A stretch of 64,000 nt of DNA, taken from positions 124,001 to 188,000 of the forward strand of contig JADJCG010000004.1 in NCBI GenBank assembly GCA_016703335.1. Direction: 5' to 3'. The notes under the pieces were generated by a model. That model did not search any database, was not told where the DNA came from, and saw only the letters and a list, made by a program, of their open reading frames with translations. Positions 43,819-52,975 of this stretch are shown one piece after another; position 1 is the first letter of the stretch, and each line of letters starts with the position of its first letter. The translations under genes were made by a program, and so were the position numbers. Source of the stretch: Caulobacteraceae bacterium. GTDB taxonomy: Bacteria > Pseudomonadota > Alphaproteobacteria > Caulobacterales > Aquidulcibacteraceae.

Positions 43819-46561
43819 ATGGGCTCGTTGGAGTCGCCGGTTGGGTATTTCTTCGCGGACGTGGAAGGTAGCACCGAGCGCTGGGAGAAGGCGCCGGGGC
43901 CGATGCAAATTGCCATGGCTCGCTTGGAAGCGCTAACCGACGAACTCTTCGCGCAGCACGGCGGCGTTATTCAGGATCGTGCAGGCGACGGCGTGTTTGC
44001 GATCTTCAAATTGGGCAACCCTTTGCAGTGTGCGCTTGAAATGCAGCTAGCGATGCAACGTAGCGATTGGAGTAGTGTCGGCGGGCTCGATTTGCGCATC
44101 GGCGTTCACGCCGGCGAAGACGTTGGCGACAATCAAGTTGATCGCGTTGTTGCTAATCGTGGCGCGCGCATCATGTCGAGCGGCTGGGGCGGTCAGATCG
44201 TCGTCAGCGACGATGCTGCCGATAATTTCGGCACGCCCGAGCATGCGCAATTGCGTGATCTCGGCGTCTGCAGGTTTAAGGGCATTAAAGATGCGCTGCA
44301 TCTGGCGTCGCTCGTTCATCCCGCCCTTCGGCGCACCGAATTTCCACCTCTCAGGTCGACGCTCTTTGATGGGGCCGCTGCCGAAATGCTGGCGGGCCCG
44401 ATATTCGGGCGCCAAGCTGAACTGAGTGAGGTCGTATCGACGCTGTCGCAAAGGCGGCTCGTTACGCTTGTGGGGTTGGGCGGCAACGGCAAAACGCGAT
44501 TGGCGCTCCAAGTCGGTGCGGAAGTCGCATCCTCAAAGCCGGTCTGCTTCGCTTCGCTTGAAGCGCTCGCGGGACCTGCAGAGTTGCCCGTCGCTTTGGC
44601 TTCATGCCTCGGACTTCAATTGGGCCGGCCGTTCCGCTGACCAACAAATCATCGATTACTTGCAAGACAAGCAGATGCTGTTGGTTGTCGACAACGCGGA
44701 GACGGTTGCCGGCCGGGCGCGCTTGCTTGGAGATATCGTCGCAAGCTGCCCGTCGATCTCTATCCTAGCGACAAGTCGCGAACCTTTGGATGTCCAAGGC
44801 GAAGCGCTGGTTCGTATCGACGGGCTTGAGGCGTTGACGTCGGGTAGTTCGCCCGCGCTTGAGCTCTTCGCATACGAAGCGCGGTTGAAAGACCCAAGCT
44901 TTGCCGTCCGTGAAGATCAATTGCCTGTGTTTCGCAAGATCACCGCTCTGCTTGAGGGCTCTCCGCTGGCGTTGAGGCTGACCGCTAAATGGATAAACGT
45001 TCTGTCGCTTGAACAGATATTGACGCGCCTGGTGCAGAGCGTGGAGTTGCTGGAATCTCCTGAAGCTAGCGATCAGCGTCAGACGATGCGCGGGGTGTTC
45101 GATGGCTCTTGGCGCTTCTTAACGCCAGCACAACAAACCGGGCTGGCGCGTCTCTCTATCTTTATCAAGGCGTTCGATATCGCCGCGGCGACGAAGATCG
45201 CAGAGATCGATTTGGAAACTTTCGCGGATTTGGAGCGTAAGAGCCTGCTCGTTCGCACAGGCCAGGGCCGCTTCGCGATGCATGCGATGGTTCGCGAGTT
45301 TGCGCGCGAGCGCTGGACAACGATGGGTGCTGGCGAAGAGGAACATGTTCGGCTCACTCACGCGAAATACTATCTTGAAGCTGTCCGCACCGTGATGGAG
45401 GGCGCGCCGGTAGCTGAGCGCGGCGCCTCGCTCGAAGGCTTGCGACAGGACTATCCGGAAATCCGCGCCGCTTGGCTCCATGCCGTTGATGCAGGAGCCA
45501 ATGACCTGCTCAAAAGCACGACAGAGCCGCTTTGTTACTTCCTCTATGTACGTTCGATGATGCGTGAGGGAGTGGAGATATTTGGCACGACGATCGAAAA
45601 CGCTGCGTTGAGGCGCCATTTCGCGAGTATCCGCGCCAATTTCTTGGTCCATCAAGGCGATGTCGAAGCTGCTGGCGTGCTTGCATCGTCTGTTTTGACG
45701 GCTGAAGAAGGGCCAGAGTTGGCGCGCGCGCACGCAAACCATGTCCTTGGTAATTTGGCGCACATCAGAGGCGACTTCGAACAGGCGGATGCGCGGTACA
45801 ACGCCGCCTTCGACATTCGCGAAAGTATCGGAGACCTCCGAGGCTGTTGTTTTGCAAGTCTTTCGCTAGCCGCGCTGCATTTGCTTTTCTCGCGGCGGGA
45901 AACCGCGCGGCATCACATCAAGCGCGGTTATCGACTTGCCCGTCAGATAGGCGAGCCCTTCGGGATGCTGGCCTCGCATGTCTACGCCGGCGACTTGGCT
46001 GCGACGGAGAACAGGGTCGAGGACGCGCAAGACAATTACGAGATGAGTCTTCGCCTGGAGGACAGCGCGCCGCACTCCCAGTTCCGTGCGATGCTGCATC
46101 GCAGGCTCGGCACCCTGTTCGTTCTGCGAGGTGATCCGGGGAGCGCCCTAAGGCACCACGAGGAGGCGTTTGATCTTGCGCGGGAGTTGGGCGATCAACG
46201 CACGGCCGCACACGCCCTGATCGAGATCGGGAAAGACTGGCGCCTCGTTGGCAACATCGATCGCGCGTTACAGAATTTGTTACGCGGCGTGCGTTTTAGC
46301 ATGACACTCGGCATCCAGTCTTGCCTCCAGCGTGGACTGCTTGAGCTTTCTCAGGTTGCGTTGATGCGCGGCGATGTGGGCGGCGCGAGACGGTTGGTCA
46401 GTGTCCTGGAGGATGCGGATCTGGGTGAACTGCGTACCGATTACGAGGCGCTGCTCGTTCAACTGGCAGGCGGTGAGTCTGCGAGTTTTGCCCCGGTCAC
46501 AATCACGGATTTGCTCAACGAACTTATCGCTGAAGCGGAAACAGATACCCTGAAATTGTGA
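43819..46561 (+). CDS. Class III cyclase-homology/STAND ATPase/TPR signalling protein, frameshifted
   Basis: Domain order: class III nucleotide cyclase homology (about 5-175: YFFADVEGSTERWEKAPG and DRAGDGVFAIFKLGNP with both metal Asp positions, VANRGARIMSSGWGGQIVVS with Asn and Arg of the active site); a STAND/NB-ARC-type ATPase (Walker A LVGLGGNGKTRLALQ, Walker B MLLVVDNAETV, ILATSREPLDV); and a long TPR-like C-terminus (LARAHANHVLGNLAHIRGDF, AMLHRRLGTLFVLRGDPGSA). One frame change at about 44635 lies between Walker A and B, so this is one gene of about 914 residues. Such proteins couple a signal to assembly or to cAMP/cGMP production. It ends eight bases before the methyltransferase start. 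Confidence 0.85.
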
Positions 46562-46569
46562 GGTGCAAG

Positions 46570-47356
46570 ATGGCGCGCGGAAGTTTGGTGGTTGTTGGAA
46601 CTGGCATCAAGATCGCAAACCAGTGCACGATCGAGGCGCGTTATCAGATCGAGACGGCGGACATCGTCTTCGAGGTCGTCGGCGATCAGCTCGCGCGTGG
46701 CTTCATCCAGTCGCTGAACGCGAACGTCGTGAGCTTGCAGCATCTTTACGGTGGGGATCGCAGTCGGCGCGAAACATACGACGCGATGGTCGAAACCATC
46801 CTCGATGCAGTGCGATCAGGTAAGCGCGTGTGCGCGGCGTTCTACGGTCATCCAGGCGTCTATGTGTTTCCGTCCCACGAGTGCGTAAAGCGCGCGCGAG
46901 GAAGGGTATGAAGCGGAGATGTTGCCGGCAGTATCGGCTGATGCGTGTATTTTTGCGGATCTCGGCTTCGATCCTGGCTGGCTTGGATGTCAGAGTTTCG
47001 AGGCGACAGACTTCGTGATCAATGCGCGCAAGTTCGATCCGACTGCGGTGTTGATTCTCTGGCAGGTCGCGCTTGTCGGGGATCGGACATTGCGCGTCTT
47101 CGAGTCCGATCCGCGTCGCATCGCGTTTCTAGCGGAGGTGTTGATGGAGGATTATCCGCCGGATCACCTCGTCACTGTCTATTGTGCGGCGACGTTGCCG
47201 ATCGGCGAGCCGGAGCTTCAGACTTTGCCGCTGAGCCGGTTGGCCGAAGCTGTCATCACGCAGGAGTCGACGCTTGTGGTGCCGCCGCCGCTCGCTGCTG
47301 CGCAGCCATCGCCGGAGCGGATCGCGCTGTTGCAAGCGCGACTGGCGGCGGCCTGA
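46570..47356 (+). CDS. Borosin-type alpha-N-methyltransferase (tetrapyrrole methylase fold), frameshifted
   Basis: The joined protein (262 residues) has the tetrapyrrole methylase fold used by borosin enzymes: GSLVVVGTGIKIANQCTIEA, YQIETADIVFEVVGDQL, then RSRRETYDAMVETILDAV with Arg66 and Tyr70 in the i/i+4 spacing of the catalytic pair of SonM/OphMA, and AFYGHPGVYVFPSHE with Tyr92. After one frame break at about 46900 it continues with AVSADACIFADLGFDPGWLG and SFEATDFVINARKFDPTAVL, LILWQVALVGDR. It closely resembles SonM. It uses SAM to methylate backbone amides of a separate precursor (split borosin). An AGGTG site precedes ATG 46570. Confidence 0.88.
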
Positions 47357-47360
47357 GGGA

Positions 47361-47447
47361 TGGTGCGAGCGGCGGGACTTGAACCCGCACCGCCTTGCGG
47401 CCTACGGATTTTAAGTCCGCTGCGTCTACCAGTTTCGCCACGCTCGC
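47361..47447 (-). tRNA. tRNA-Leu (anticodon TAA)
   Basis: Read on the reverse strand: acceptor GCGAGCG, D-arm AACTGGTAGACGC, anticodon loop CTTAAAA with TAA in the stem GGA/TCC, a long variable arm, T-loop TTCAAGT and encoded CCA at 47363-47361. It reads UUA and UUG codons. Its 3' end faces the last gene of the borosin-like cluster, five bases away. Confidence 0.97.
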
Positions 47448-47490
47448 ACGCGCGGGCATATGTCTCAAATTACCCGGCCTAGTCCAGCCG

Positions 47491-48531
47491 TTACGGCGTT
47501 AACAGCACGCGGCCCAACACTTTGCCGGCACGCAAATCGTCGATTGCGCTGTTTGCCTGATCGAGCGGGCGTTCGTGCATTGGCGGGGCGGGCGCCGCGC
47601 CATTGCGGAGCAACGTGATGAGTTCGCGCGCCTCGTCGAGCCGCCCGACATAGGAGCCGATGATCGAATATGGCTTCAGCGGCAACGAGGCCAACGGCAG
47701 TGAAGCCTTGCCGCCAAACAGGCCGACAATGATGTATTTGCCGCCGCGGCGTACGGCCACCGTGCCGAAGCTAAACGTCGCTGGCGCGCCGACAAAGTCG
47801 ATCGTTGCCGCCGCAGCGCCGTGACGCGCAGCGGCGGCCTTCCAAGCATCAGCATTCGGCTCGATCGCTTCGACGGCGCCGTACTTCAACGCCGCATCGC
47901 GCTTCGTAGCGTCAATGTCCGCCGCGATGATCGGATTAGGCAACACGCTCTTCGCGAGCGCCATTGCCATAAGGCCAACGCCACCCATGCCGAGCAACAA
48001 GATCGGTTGTTCTCGCGGCGGCGTGCCAATTTTCTTCAGCGCTGAATATGCCGTGAGACCCGAGCACATCGCGAGCGCGCCTAGTCCGGGCGTGAGGTCG
48101 CCGATCTCGATCATCGCATTGGCGAAGGGGACGTGGACGTATTCGGCCATTCCGCCCCATTGCGCGACGCCTAGCGCGCGGCGTGGGAGCGCAATGCAAA
48201 GATGCTGATCGCCGGCGCGGCAGGTGTCGCAGGCATTGCAGCCGAGCCAGGGATAGACGGCGACGCGCGTGCCTACTGCAGGGCCACTGGCGCCTTCGCC
48301 TAGTTCAGCCACTTCGCCTTCAATCTCATGGCCTAACACGGCTGGCGTGTTGATGGCGACGGGCTGACGAACATCGCCGAAATCGAAATAGCCGTCGTGG
48401 ATGTGAAGATCGGAATGGCAGAGGCCGGCGCGCGTCACGCGCACCAGTGCTTCACCTGCACCAGGTTTTTGAGGTGTGAGATCCATCGGCGTGAGCGGTT
48501 CGCCGAAGGCTGTCATGGCTTGTGCTTTCAT
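47491..48531 (-). CDS. Zinc-dependent alcohol dehydrogenase (MDR family)
   Basis: The 346 residues show GLCHSDLHIHDGYFDF (catalytic Cys), GHEIEGEVAELGEG (catalytic His/Glu), the structural zinc cluster CNACDTCRAGDQHLC, and the Rossmann GMGGVGLMAMALAK. It oxidises or reduces alcohol/aldehyde substrates with NAD(P)H; the substrate is unknown. The MKAQAMTAFG start at 48531 is the natural one. Confidence 0.92.
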   Translation of the reverse strand: MKAQAMTAFGEPLTPMDLTPQKPGAGEALVRVTRAGLCHSDLHIHDGYFDFGDVRQPVAINTPAVLGHEIEGEVAELGEGASGPAVGTRVAVYPWLGCNACDTCRAGDQHLCIALPRRALGVAQWGGMAEYVHVPFANAMIEIGDLTPGLGALAMCSGLTAYSALKKIGTPPREQPILLLGMGGVGLMAMALAKSVLPNPIIAADIDATKRDAALKYGAVEAIEPNADAWKAAAARHGAAAATIDFVGAPATFSFGTVAVRRGGKYIIVGLFGGKASLPLASLPLKPYSIIGSYVGRLDEARELITLLRNGAAPAPPMHERPLDQANSAIDDLRAGKVLGRVLLTP

Positions 48532-48569
48532 GGCGCCCACTATCGGGCGGTCATGCGCCTTGGCAAGCC

Positions 48570-48812
48570 TTACGCGGCGAGACGGTAAGTGATCGCGTCT
48601 TGCTGTTTAAGTTGGCCGGTCACGGCGAGATGGCGGATCAGATCGTCCGCATTCAAAATGCGGCGTTGAGAGCGAATGAACTCGGTTAGGATCGCGCTGA
48701 GTTCATTCGCCGATGCGGTCTGCCGTCCCGCGAGTTTCACCAGCACGAACTCTTTGAGCGCCGCGGCTTCGCGGAGGCTGAGGGCGGGGCCAAGCGTCTC
48801 TACGAAAAACAT
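48570..48812 (-). CDS. Small hypothetical protein
   Basis: The 80-residue protein is helical and mildly charged (LREAAALKEFVLVKLAGRQT, ELSAILTEFIRSQRRILNAD). The C-terminal half DLIRHLAVTGQLKQQDAIT looks like a small helix-turn-helix. No family recognised. It precedes the alcohol dehydrogenase gene on the same strand by 39 bases and may share its transcript. Confidence 0.5.
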   Translation of the reverse strand: MFFVETLGPALSLREAAALKEFVLVKLAGRQTASANELSAILTEFIRSQRRILNADDLIRHLAVTGQLKQQDAITYRLAA

Positions 48813-48873
48813 GTCGTCGCCTCCATGTGTGGGCTGCCCCTAGGGTGGACTGATTCAGCGCAAACGCGGCAGG

Positions 48874-49524
48874 GTGCGCTGCGTGTTTGGTTCTGAGTCT
48901 CTCCCGGCGTTGCCGCCCGCGTTCGATTACGCGGGCGTCACGGTATTTGCGCTGACGGGTGCGCTCGCGGCAGCGCGCGACAAGCAGGACATTGTCACCT
49001 TCTGGTTCTTCGCGGTGGTGACCGGCGTCGGCGGCGGAACGTTGCGCGATTTGTTGATTGGCGCGCCGGTTTTTTGGATCGGTGATGCAACGTATCTTGG
49101 CATTGGTTTACTCGCCGCGATTGCGGTGTGGCTTGCGGCGCCGCGGCTTGAGCGGTTGAAGACGTTGATCTGGCTCGATGCGGTGGGGCTTGGCGCCTAC
49201 GCAGTGATCGGTGCGGCGAAGGCGCTGTCGTTCGGCGTTGGACCGATCGTGGCCGTCGCCATGGGCGTGTTGACCGCTTGCTTCGGCGGCGTCATCCGCG
49301 ACGTGCTGGCCGAGCAGCCTTCGGCCCTGTTGAAGCGCGAGATCACCATATCGGCGGCGCTGCTTGCCGCCGCTAGCTTCGTGACCCTGACTTTTGCGGG
49401 AGTTCCACCGATTTGGGCGGGTGTGGCCGGCGCTGTCGCGGGTTTTGGATTGCGCGCGGGCGCCATACATTATGGCTGGGCGCTGCCCGCGTTCGGAGAT
49501 CCACGTGGCAAAGGAAAAGCTTGA
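48874..49524 (+). CDS. Trimeric intracellular cation (TRIC) channel family protein
   Basis: The 216 residues have seven membrane helices with internal repeat: FDYAGVTVFALTGALAAARD, FFAVVTGVGGGTLRDLLIG and the matching second half GVLTACFGGVIRDVLAEQPS. The twin GGGTLRD and GGVIRD motifs are the hallmark of the YicG/UPF0126/TRIC family of K+-permeable channels. GTG 48874 is the start. Its end overlaps the start of HMG-CoA lyase by 20 bases. Confidence 0.92.
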   Translation: MRCVFGSESLPALPPAFDYAGVTVFALTGALAAARDKQDIVTFWFFAVVTGVGGGTLRDLLIGAPVFWIGDATYLGIGLLAAIAVWLAAPRLERLKTLIWLDAVGLGAYAVIGAAKALSFGVGPIVAVAMGVLTACFGGVIRDVLAEQPSALLKREITISAALLAAASFVTLTFAGVPPIWAGVAGAVAGFGLRAGAIHYGWALPAFGDPRGKGKA

Positions 49525-50407
49525 GCTGGTCGAAGTCAGCCCGCGTGACGGGTTGCAGAACGAGCCGGATATCGTCTCAACCGAAAACAAGCTCGCGCTG
49601 ATTGATCACATTCTGGTTGCGGGCTTTCGACGTTTGGAAGCAGGGAGTTTCGTTAATCCCAAGAAGGTGCCGCAAATGGCGGACGGCGATGCTGTGTTCG
49701 CTGGCGTGCCGAAGCGCAACGATGCGACCTTCATCGCGCTCGCGCTCAATCTGCGCGGCGTCGAGCGCGCAATCGCGGCTGGCGCTAAAGAGATCAATTA
49801 CGTTTTCTGCGCCTCGGATGGCTTTTGCATCCGCAACAATGGCGGGACGGTCGAAGAGACGTTCAAGGTCTGGCCGGAGGTAGCTGCCGCTGCCAAAGCG
49901 GGCGGTGCGCGCTTGTCGGCGACGGTGTCGACTGTGTTCGGCTGTCCGTTCGATGGCGAAGTGCCGGTGCGACGCGTTGTTGAAGTGGCTGAGCGCTGCG
50001 TCGCGGAAGAGATTTTCGAGTTGGCGCTCGCCGACACAATTGGCGTCGCGGCGCCGAGCGATGTGCATGAGCGCTTTCGCGCGGTGAAGGCGGCGATCCC
50101 ATCGCACATCCAATTGCGGGCGCACTTCCACAATACGCGCAACACCGCGCTGGCCAATGCTGTCGCTGCGGTTGAAGAGGGCGTACGCGTGCTTGATGGC
50201 TCGCTGGCTGGCATCGGCGGGTGTCCATTCGCGCCAGGCGCCGCCGGAAACGTACCCACGGAAGATCTGCTCTACATGTTCAACCGCATGGGCTTTGACA
50301 CCGGCGTCGATCTCGATCGCGCAATCGAGGCGGCGCACTTCATTGGCGGTGTGCTCGGACGAAAGACCCCGGGCATGGTCAGCCGCGCGCCGAAGTGGCC
50401 TGCATGA
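49505..50407 (+). CDS. mvaB: Hydroxymethylglutaryl-CoA lyase
   Basis: The 300-residue protein is a TIM-barrel HMG-CoA lyase: LVEVSPRDGLQNEPDIVSTE (metal-binding Asp), FVNPKKVPQMADGDAVF, LALADTIGVAAPSDVHE, LRAHFHNTRNTALANAVAA and the catalytic-Cys loop GIGGCPFAPGAAGNVPTED. It cleaves HMG-CoA to acetyl-CoA and acetoacetate, the last step of leucine breakdown. GTG 49505 overlaps the TRIC gene. Confidence 0.95.
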   Translation: MAKEKLELVEVSPRDGLQNEPDIVSTENKLALIDHILVAGFRRLEAGSFVNPKKVPQMADGDAVFAGVPKRNDATFIALALNLRGVERAIAAGAKEINYVFCASDGFCIRNNGGTVEETFKVWPEVAAAAKAGGARLSATVSTVFGCPFDGEVPVRRVVEVAERCVAEEIFELALADTIGVAAPSDVHERFRAVKAAIPSHIQLRAHFHNTRNTALANAVAAVEEGVRVLDGSLAGIGGCPFAPGAAGNVPTEDLLYMFNRMGFDTGVDLDRAIEAAHFIGGVLGRKTPGMVSRAPKWPA

Positions 50408-51026
50408 GCGGCAAGTTTGCGATGATTGCCGGAGTGCTTGGCGTCGCTTGGCTCGTTGCGATGGTCGTCATCGGCGGCGCCTCATGGGACGGCTACGACC
50501 ACGTCGCGCAATACATCTCTGAACTCGGCGCTAACGGCGCGCCCTATGGCTGGCACGTAAGCTGGCTCGGCTTTTGCCGATTGGCGTGCTGATCTGTGCG
50601 TTCGCGGTGTTTGCCTGGATTGCGGCGCCGCGCTCCATTCTCTCGACGCTCGGCTTTGTCGGGATATTCCTATTTTCGATTGGTTATGTTGGCTCAGCGT
50701 TTTTCCGTTGCGACTTCGGCTGTCGCCCTGACAATCCGAGCTTCTCGCAGATGATGCACGAATTCGTCGGATTGTCTGGTTATCTGTTCGCGCCGCTCAC
50801 ACTGCTTCTGCTTGGTCTTGCGGCTTGGAAGTGGCCGGGCGGCGTTTGGCTGTCTGTGCTGAGTTTTGTGGTTGCCGCGAGCGCGCTTGTTGGGCTTGGC
50901 GGCTTGATGGACCCAGACTCGCCGCAGGTTGGGCTTTATCAGCGCGTGCTTGAAGCAAGCGTGCTGAGTTGGGTCGTCGCCTGTTCGCACTACCTCGGTC
51001 TGCAAAAGAAAACGGCCGCTCCGTAG
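50404..51026 (+). CDS. DUF998 membrane protein, frameshifted
   Basis: Starts ATG 50404, four bases before the lyase stop ends (ATGA overlap). About 205 residues with six helices: AMIAGVLGVAWLVAMVVIGG, QYISELGANGAPYGWHVSW (DUF998 signature YISELGAxGAP), LPIGVLICAFAVFAWIA and the C-terminal VVACSHYLGLQ. One shift at about 50572. Function unknown; members resemble heme/quinone-independent membrane sensors in topology only. Confidence 0.8.
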
Positions 51027-51036
51027 AGCGGCCGTT
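51011..51036 (-). terminator. Terminator of the first TorF porin gene
   Basis: A perfect 11-bp stem AACGGCCGCTC / GAGCGGCCGTT with loop CGTA is followed on the reverse strand by TTTTCTTTTG. The DUF998 stop codon lies in its loop, so it may end transcription from both sides. Confidence 0.8.
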
Positions 51037-51058
51037 GAACTTGCGTGTCGCGCTGCGA

Positions 51059-51775
51059 TTAGAGTTCGCGGCCGATCTTCACCACGAAAGCGCTGTCGTA
51101 GCTGGACTCGCCATACGTGTAAGCTTCGATGTCGTCGCCAGCATCGATATCAGTGTCGTGATAGCGCAGGTCGATCTCGAAGCCGTGCATCGCGAACGCC
51201 GTGCCGATGTTCCAGGTGTTGTAATCGTCTTCGGTGCCTGGGCCGGCCGGCTCGTCGATGTTTTGGTTGCCGTAGTGGGCGTCAACCGCGATCGCATCGT
51301 TGATCTGATACGTGCCGTTGATTTCCCAATAAAGCGCGTTGCCGGTCTCGCCGAAGTTTTCCGGCGAATAGTAGACTTCCGCGCCAGCCGAGATTTGCTC
51401 GGTGAATTCGTGGCTCGCACCGACCTTGATCTCGTAATAGTCGAACTCGGCGCCGTCATCGTCTGCGCCCGGATAGAAGTAGCCGATCGCGCCGATGTCC
51501 CAATCAACTGGGCCAGTGGTTGGCGTGACGCCGGCATAGACGTCCATCTCGATGCCTTCCGAGACGCTCGACGCCCACACGCCAGCGTACCAAGCGTCGG
51601 CGGTGTAGTCGGCGCCACCTTGGATGGCGGGACCGTTGTCCGAAAGCGAGATGCCGCGGAAAACATAGTCGCTGACGACTGCGACGTTCGCCGTGACTGT
51701 GCCTTCGGCGCTTGCAACGCCAGCCGTGGCGGCCGTCGCCAACACGGCGAGACCAAGGATCTTCTTCATGATCAC
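51059..51775 (-). CDS. TorF family putative porin
   Basis: The 238 residues begin with a signal peptide (KKILGLAVLATAATAGVASA) and then show the TorF/Gcw_chp pattern: NVAVVSDYVFRGISLSDNGP, AIQGGADYTADAWYAGVWAS, IGYFYPGADDDGAEFDYYEI and a final strand SAFVVKIGREL. It is a 12-14-stranded outer-membrane barrel of unknown substrate. A paralogue lies 200 bases upstream, in the same direction. Confidence 0.9.
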   Translation of the reverse strand: MIMKKILGLAVLATAATAGVASAEGTVTANVAVVSDYVFRGISLSDNGPAIQGGADYTADAWYAGVWASSVSEGIEMDVYAGVTPTTGPVDWDIGAIGYFYPGADDDGAEFDYYEIKVGASHEFTEQISAGAEVYYSPENFGETGNALYWEINGTYQINDAIAVDAHYGNQNIDEPAGPGTEDDYNTWNIGTAFAMHGFEIDLRYHDTDIDAGDDIEAYTYGESSYDSAFVVKIGREL

Positions 51776-51910
51776 TTCCCCTAAATGCCGCGAGGCGTGT
51801 CCCGCGTTGGCCGGAAAATCACCTGGTAACGTAAACGTCTAGTTAAGCAGTGTGACGAGCGCGGATAGATTCGGTAGCGAGACACGTCGTGTTGCGTTGC
51901 TGCCACAGGT

Positions 51911-51944
51911 AAAACGGCGCCGCGCATTGGCGCGACGCCGTTTT
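51911..51944 (-). terminator. Terminator of the second TorF porin gene
   Basis: The stem AAAACGGCG / CGCCGTTTT with an inner CGCGC/GCGCG part stands 25 bases downstream of the porin stop. On the reverse strand it ends in TTTT. Confidence 0.75.
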
Positions 51945-51968
51945 CCGAACGGGTGTGATTGGGTGATC

Positions 51969-52697
51969 TTAGAAGGTGACTTTCAGCGTGCCGACCAAGC
52001 GATCGCCCGCATAGCCGTAGAAGAAGGCGTCATCGTCCGTGTCGATGTAGCGAGCATCGATCGAGAGATGCTCGATGACTGGGTACGTAACGCCAATATT
52101 CCAGGTCGTGTAGCCGCCGACGGCGTAGTCATCGACGTCCACCGCGCCAATCGCGCCACTCAGGGTCGCGTTGTTCGAGAATGTGTAGGCGGCATTCACT
52201 TCGTAGTAGAAGCCACCGTTGTCGTCTAACCCGTCGAAATCGCCGCTAAAATTCGGCGTCCAATAGATTGCGCCGCCCCAGGTCACGCCGCCGGCGGCAA
52301 ACGATCCAGCGGCTTTGAGTTCGTAGGTGCTGAGGTCTGACTCATTTCCGCCCAGATCGCTGTCCGTATAGCCATAATAGATAAGGCCGAGTTCGAAGGT
52401 GACAGGGCCGACGACTGGCTTCCAACCAGCGTAGAGGTCGTACTCGATGAAATTCGTCGGGCTTGCGCCGGTATTGCTGACCCAAGCGCCTGCGTAGAAT
52501 GAGCCGCTCGTGGCATCTACGCCACCGAAGGCCTGACCTTCGTCGAAGGGGCCGGTCTGGTCGACGCCGCGAAAAATGTAGTCGGTGGCGAGGCCCACAT
52601 TGAACGACACATCAGTCTCGGCCTGCGCCGTCCCGCCGGCCAACATCGCGCCAACAGCGATGGCCGCTGCACCCATCAGTTTTGTACTTTTTTTCAT
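51969..52697 (-). CDS. TorF family putative porin, paralogue
   Basis: The 242 residues share design and several blocks with the neighbouring porin: NVGLATDYIFRGVDQTGPF, AFGGVDATSGSFYAGAWVSN, LIYYGYTDSDLGGNESDL and the C-terminal LVGTLKVTF. Signal peptide TKLMGAAAIAVGAMLAGGTA. The two porins are separated by a terminator, so each has its own promoter and they can be used under different conditions. Confidence 0.9.
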   Translation of the reverse strand: MKKSTKLMGAAAIAVGAMLAGGTAQAETDVSFNVGLATDYIFRGVDQTGPFDEGQAFGGVDATSGSFYAGAWVSNTGASPTNFIEYDLYAGWKPVVGPVTFELGLIYYGYTDSDLGGNESDLSTYELKAAGSFAAGGVTWGGAIYWTPNFSGDFDGLDDNGGFYYEVNAAYTFSNNATLSGAIGAVDVDDYAVGGYTTWNIGVTYPVIEHLSIDARYIDTDDDAFFYGYAGDRLVGTLKVTF

Positions 52698-52975
52698 ATG
52701 CTTCCCCGCTTGCTCAAAGACTCACGCAGCCCGTGATGTCTGGCCGATGCTTCAAGAGGGGCGAGCGTCGGCAAAGGCTGCGACGCCTGAGTTCGCGCTG
52801 TGATGCGCATGCCGCCTAATCTGATGGCGTGTTTGGCCCCGCTTGGCGTCAATTCGGGCGAAACGCGAAGATGCGGGAGTGTTGCGCCGGAAACGCGCCG
52901 CGACGTCAGCTAAAGATGACCGTCCGGTCGGTCGCGTACTTGTCGTAGCGGCCTCATGCAGGTTACGCCGTGCGC

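Noticed and set aside
46570..47356. Methyltransferase as a cobalamin-pathway enzyme (CobI/CbiL type)
   Set aside because: The RRETY and FYGHPGV blocks and the SADACIFADLG segment fit borosin enzymes, no corrin genes are nearby, and a leader-type peptide is in the same cluster.
52700..52975. preQ1 riboswitch before queF
   Set aside because: I looked for a small H-type pseudoknot with an A-rich tail next to the ribosome site and found no convincing match.
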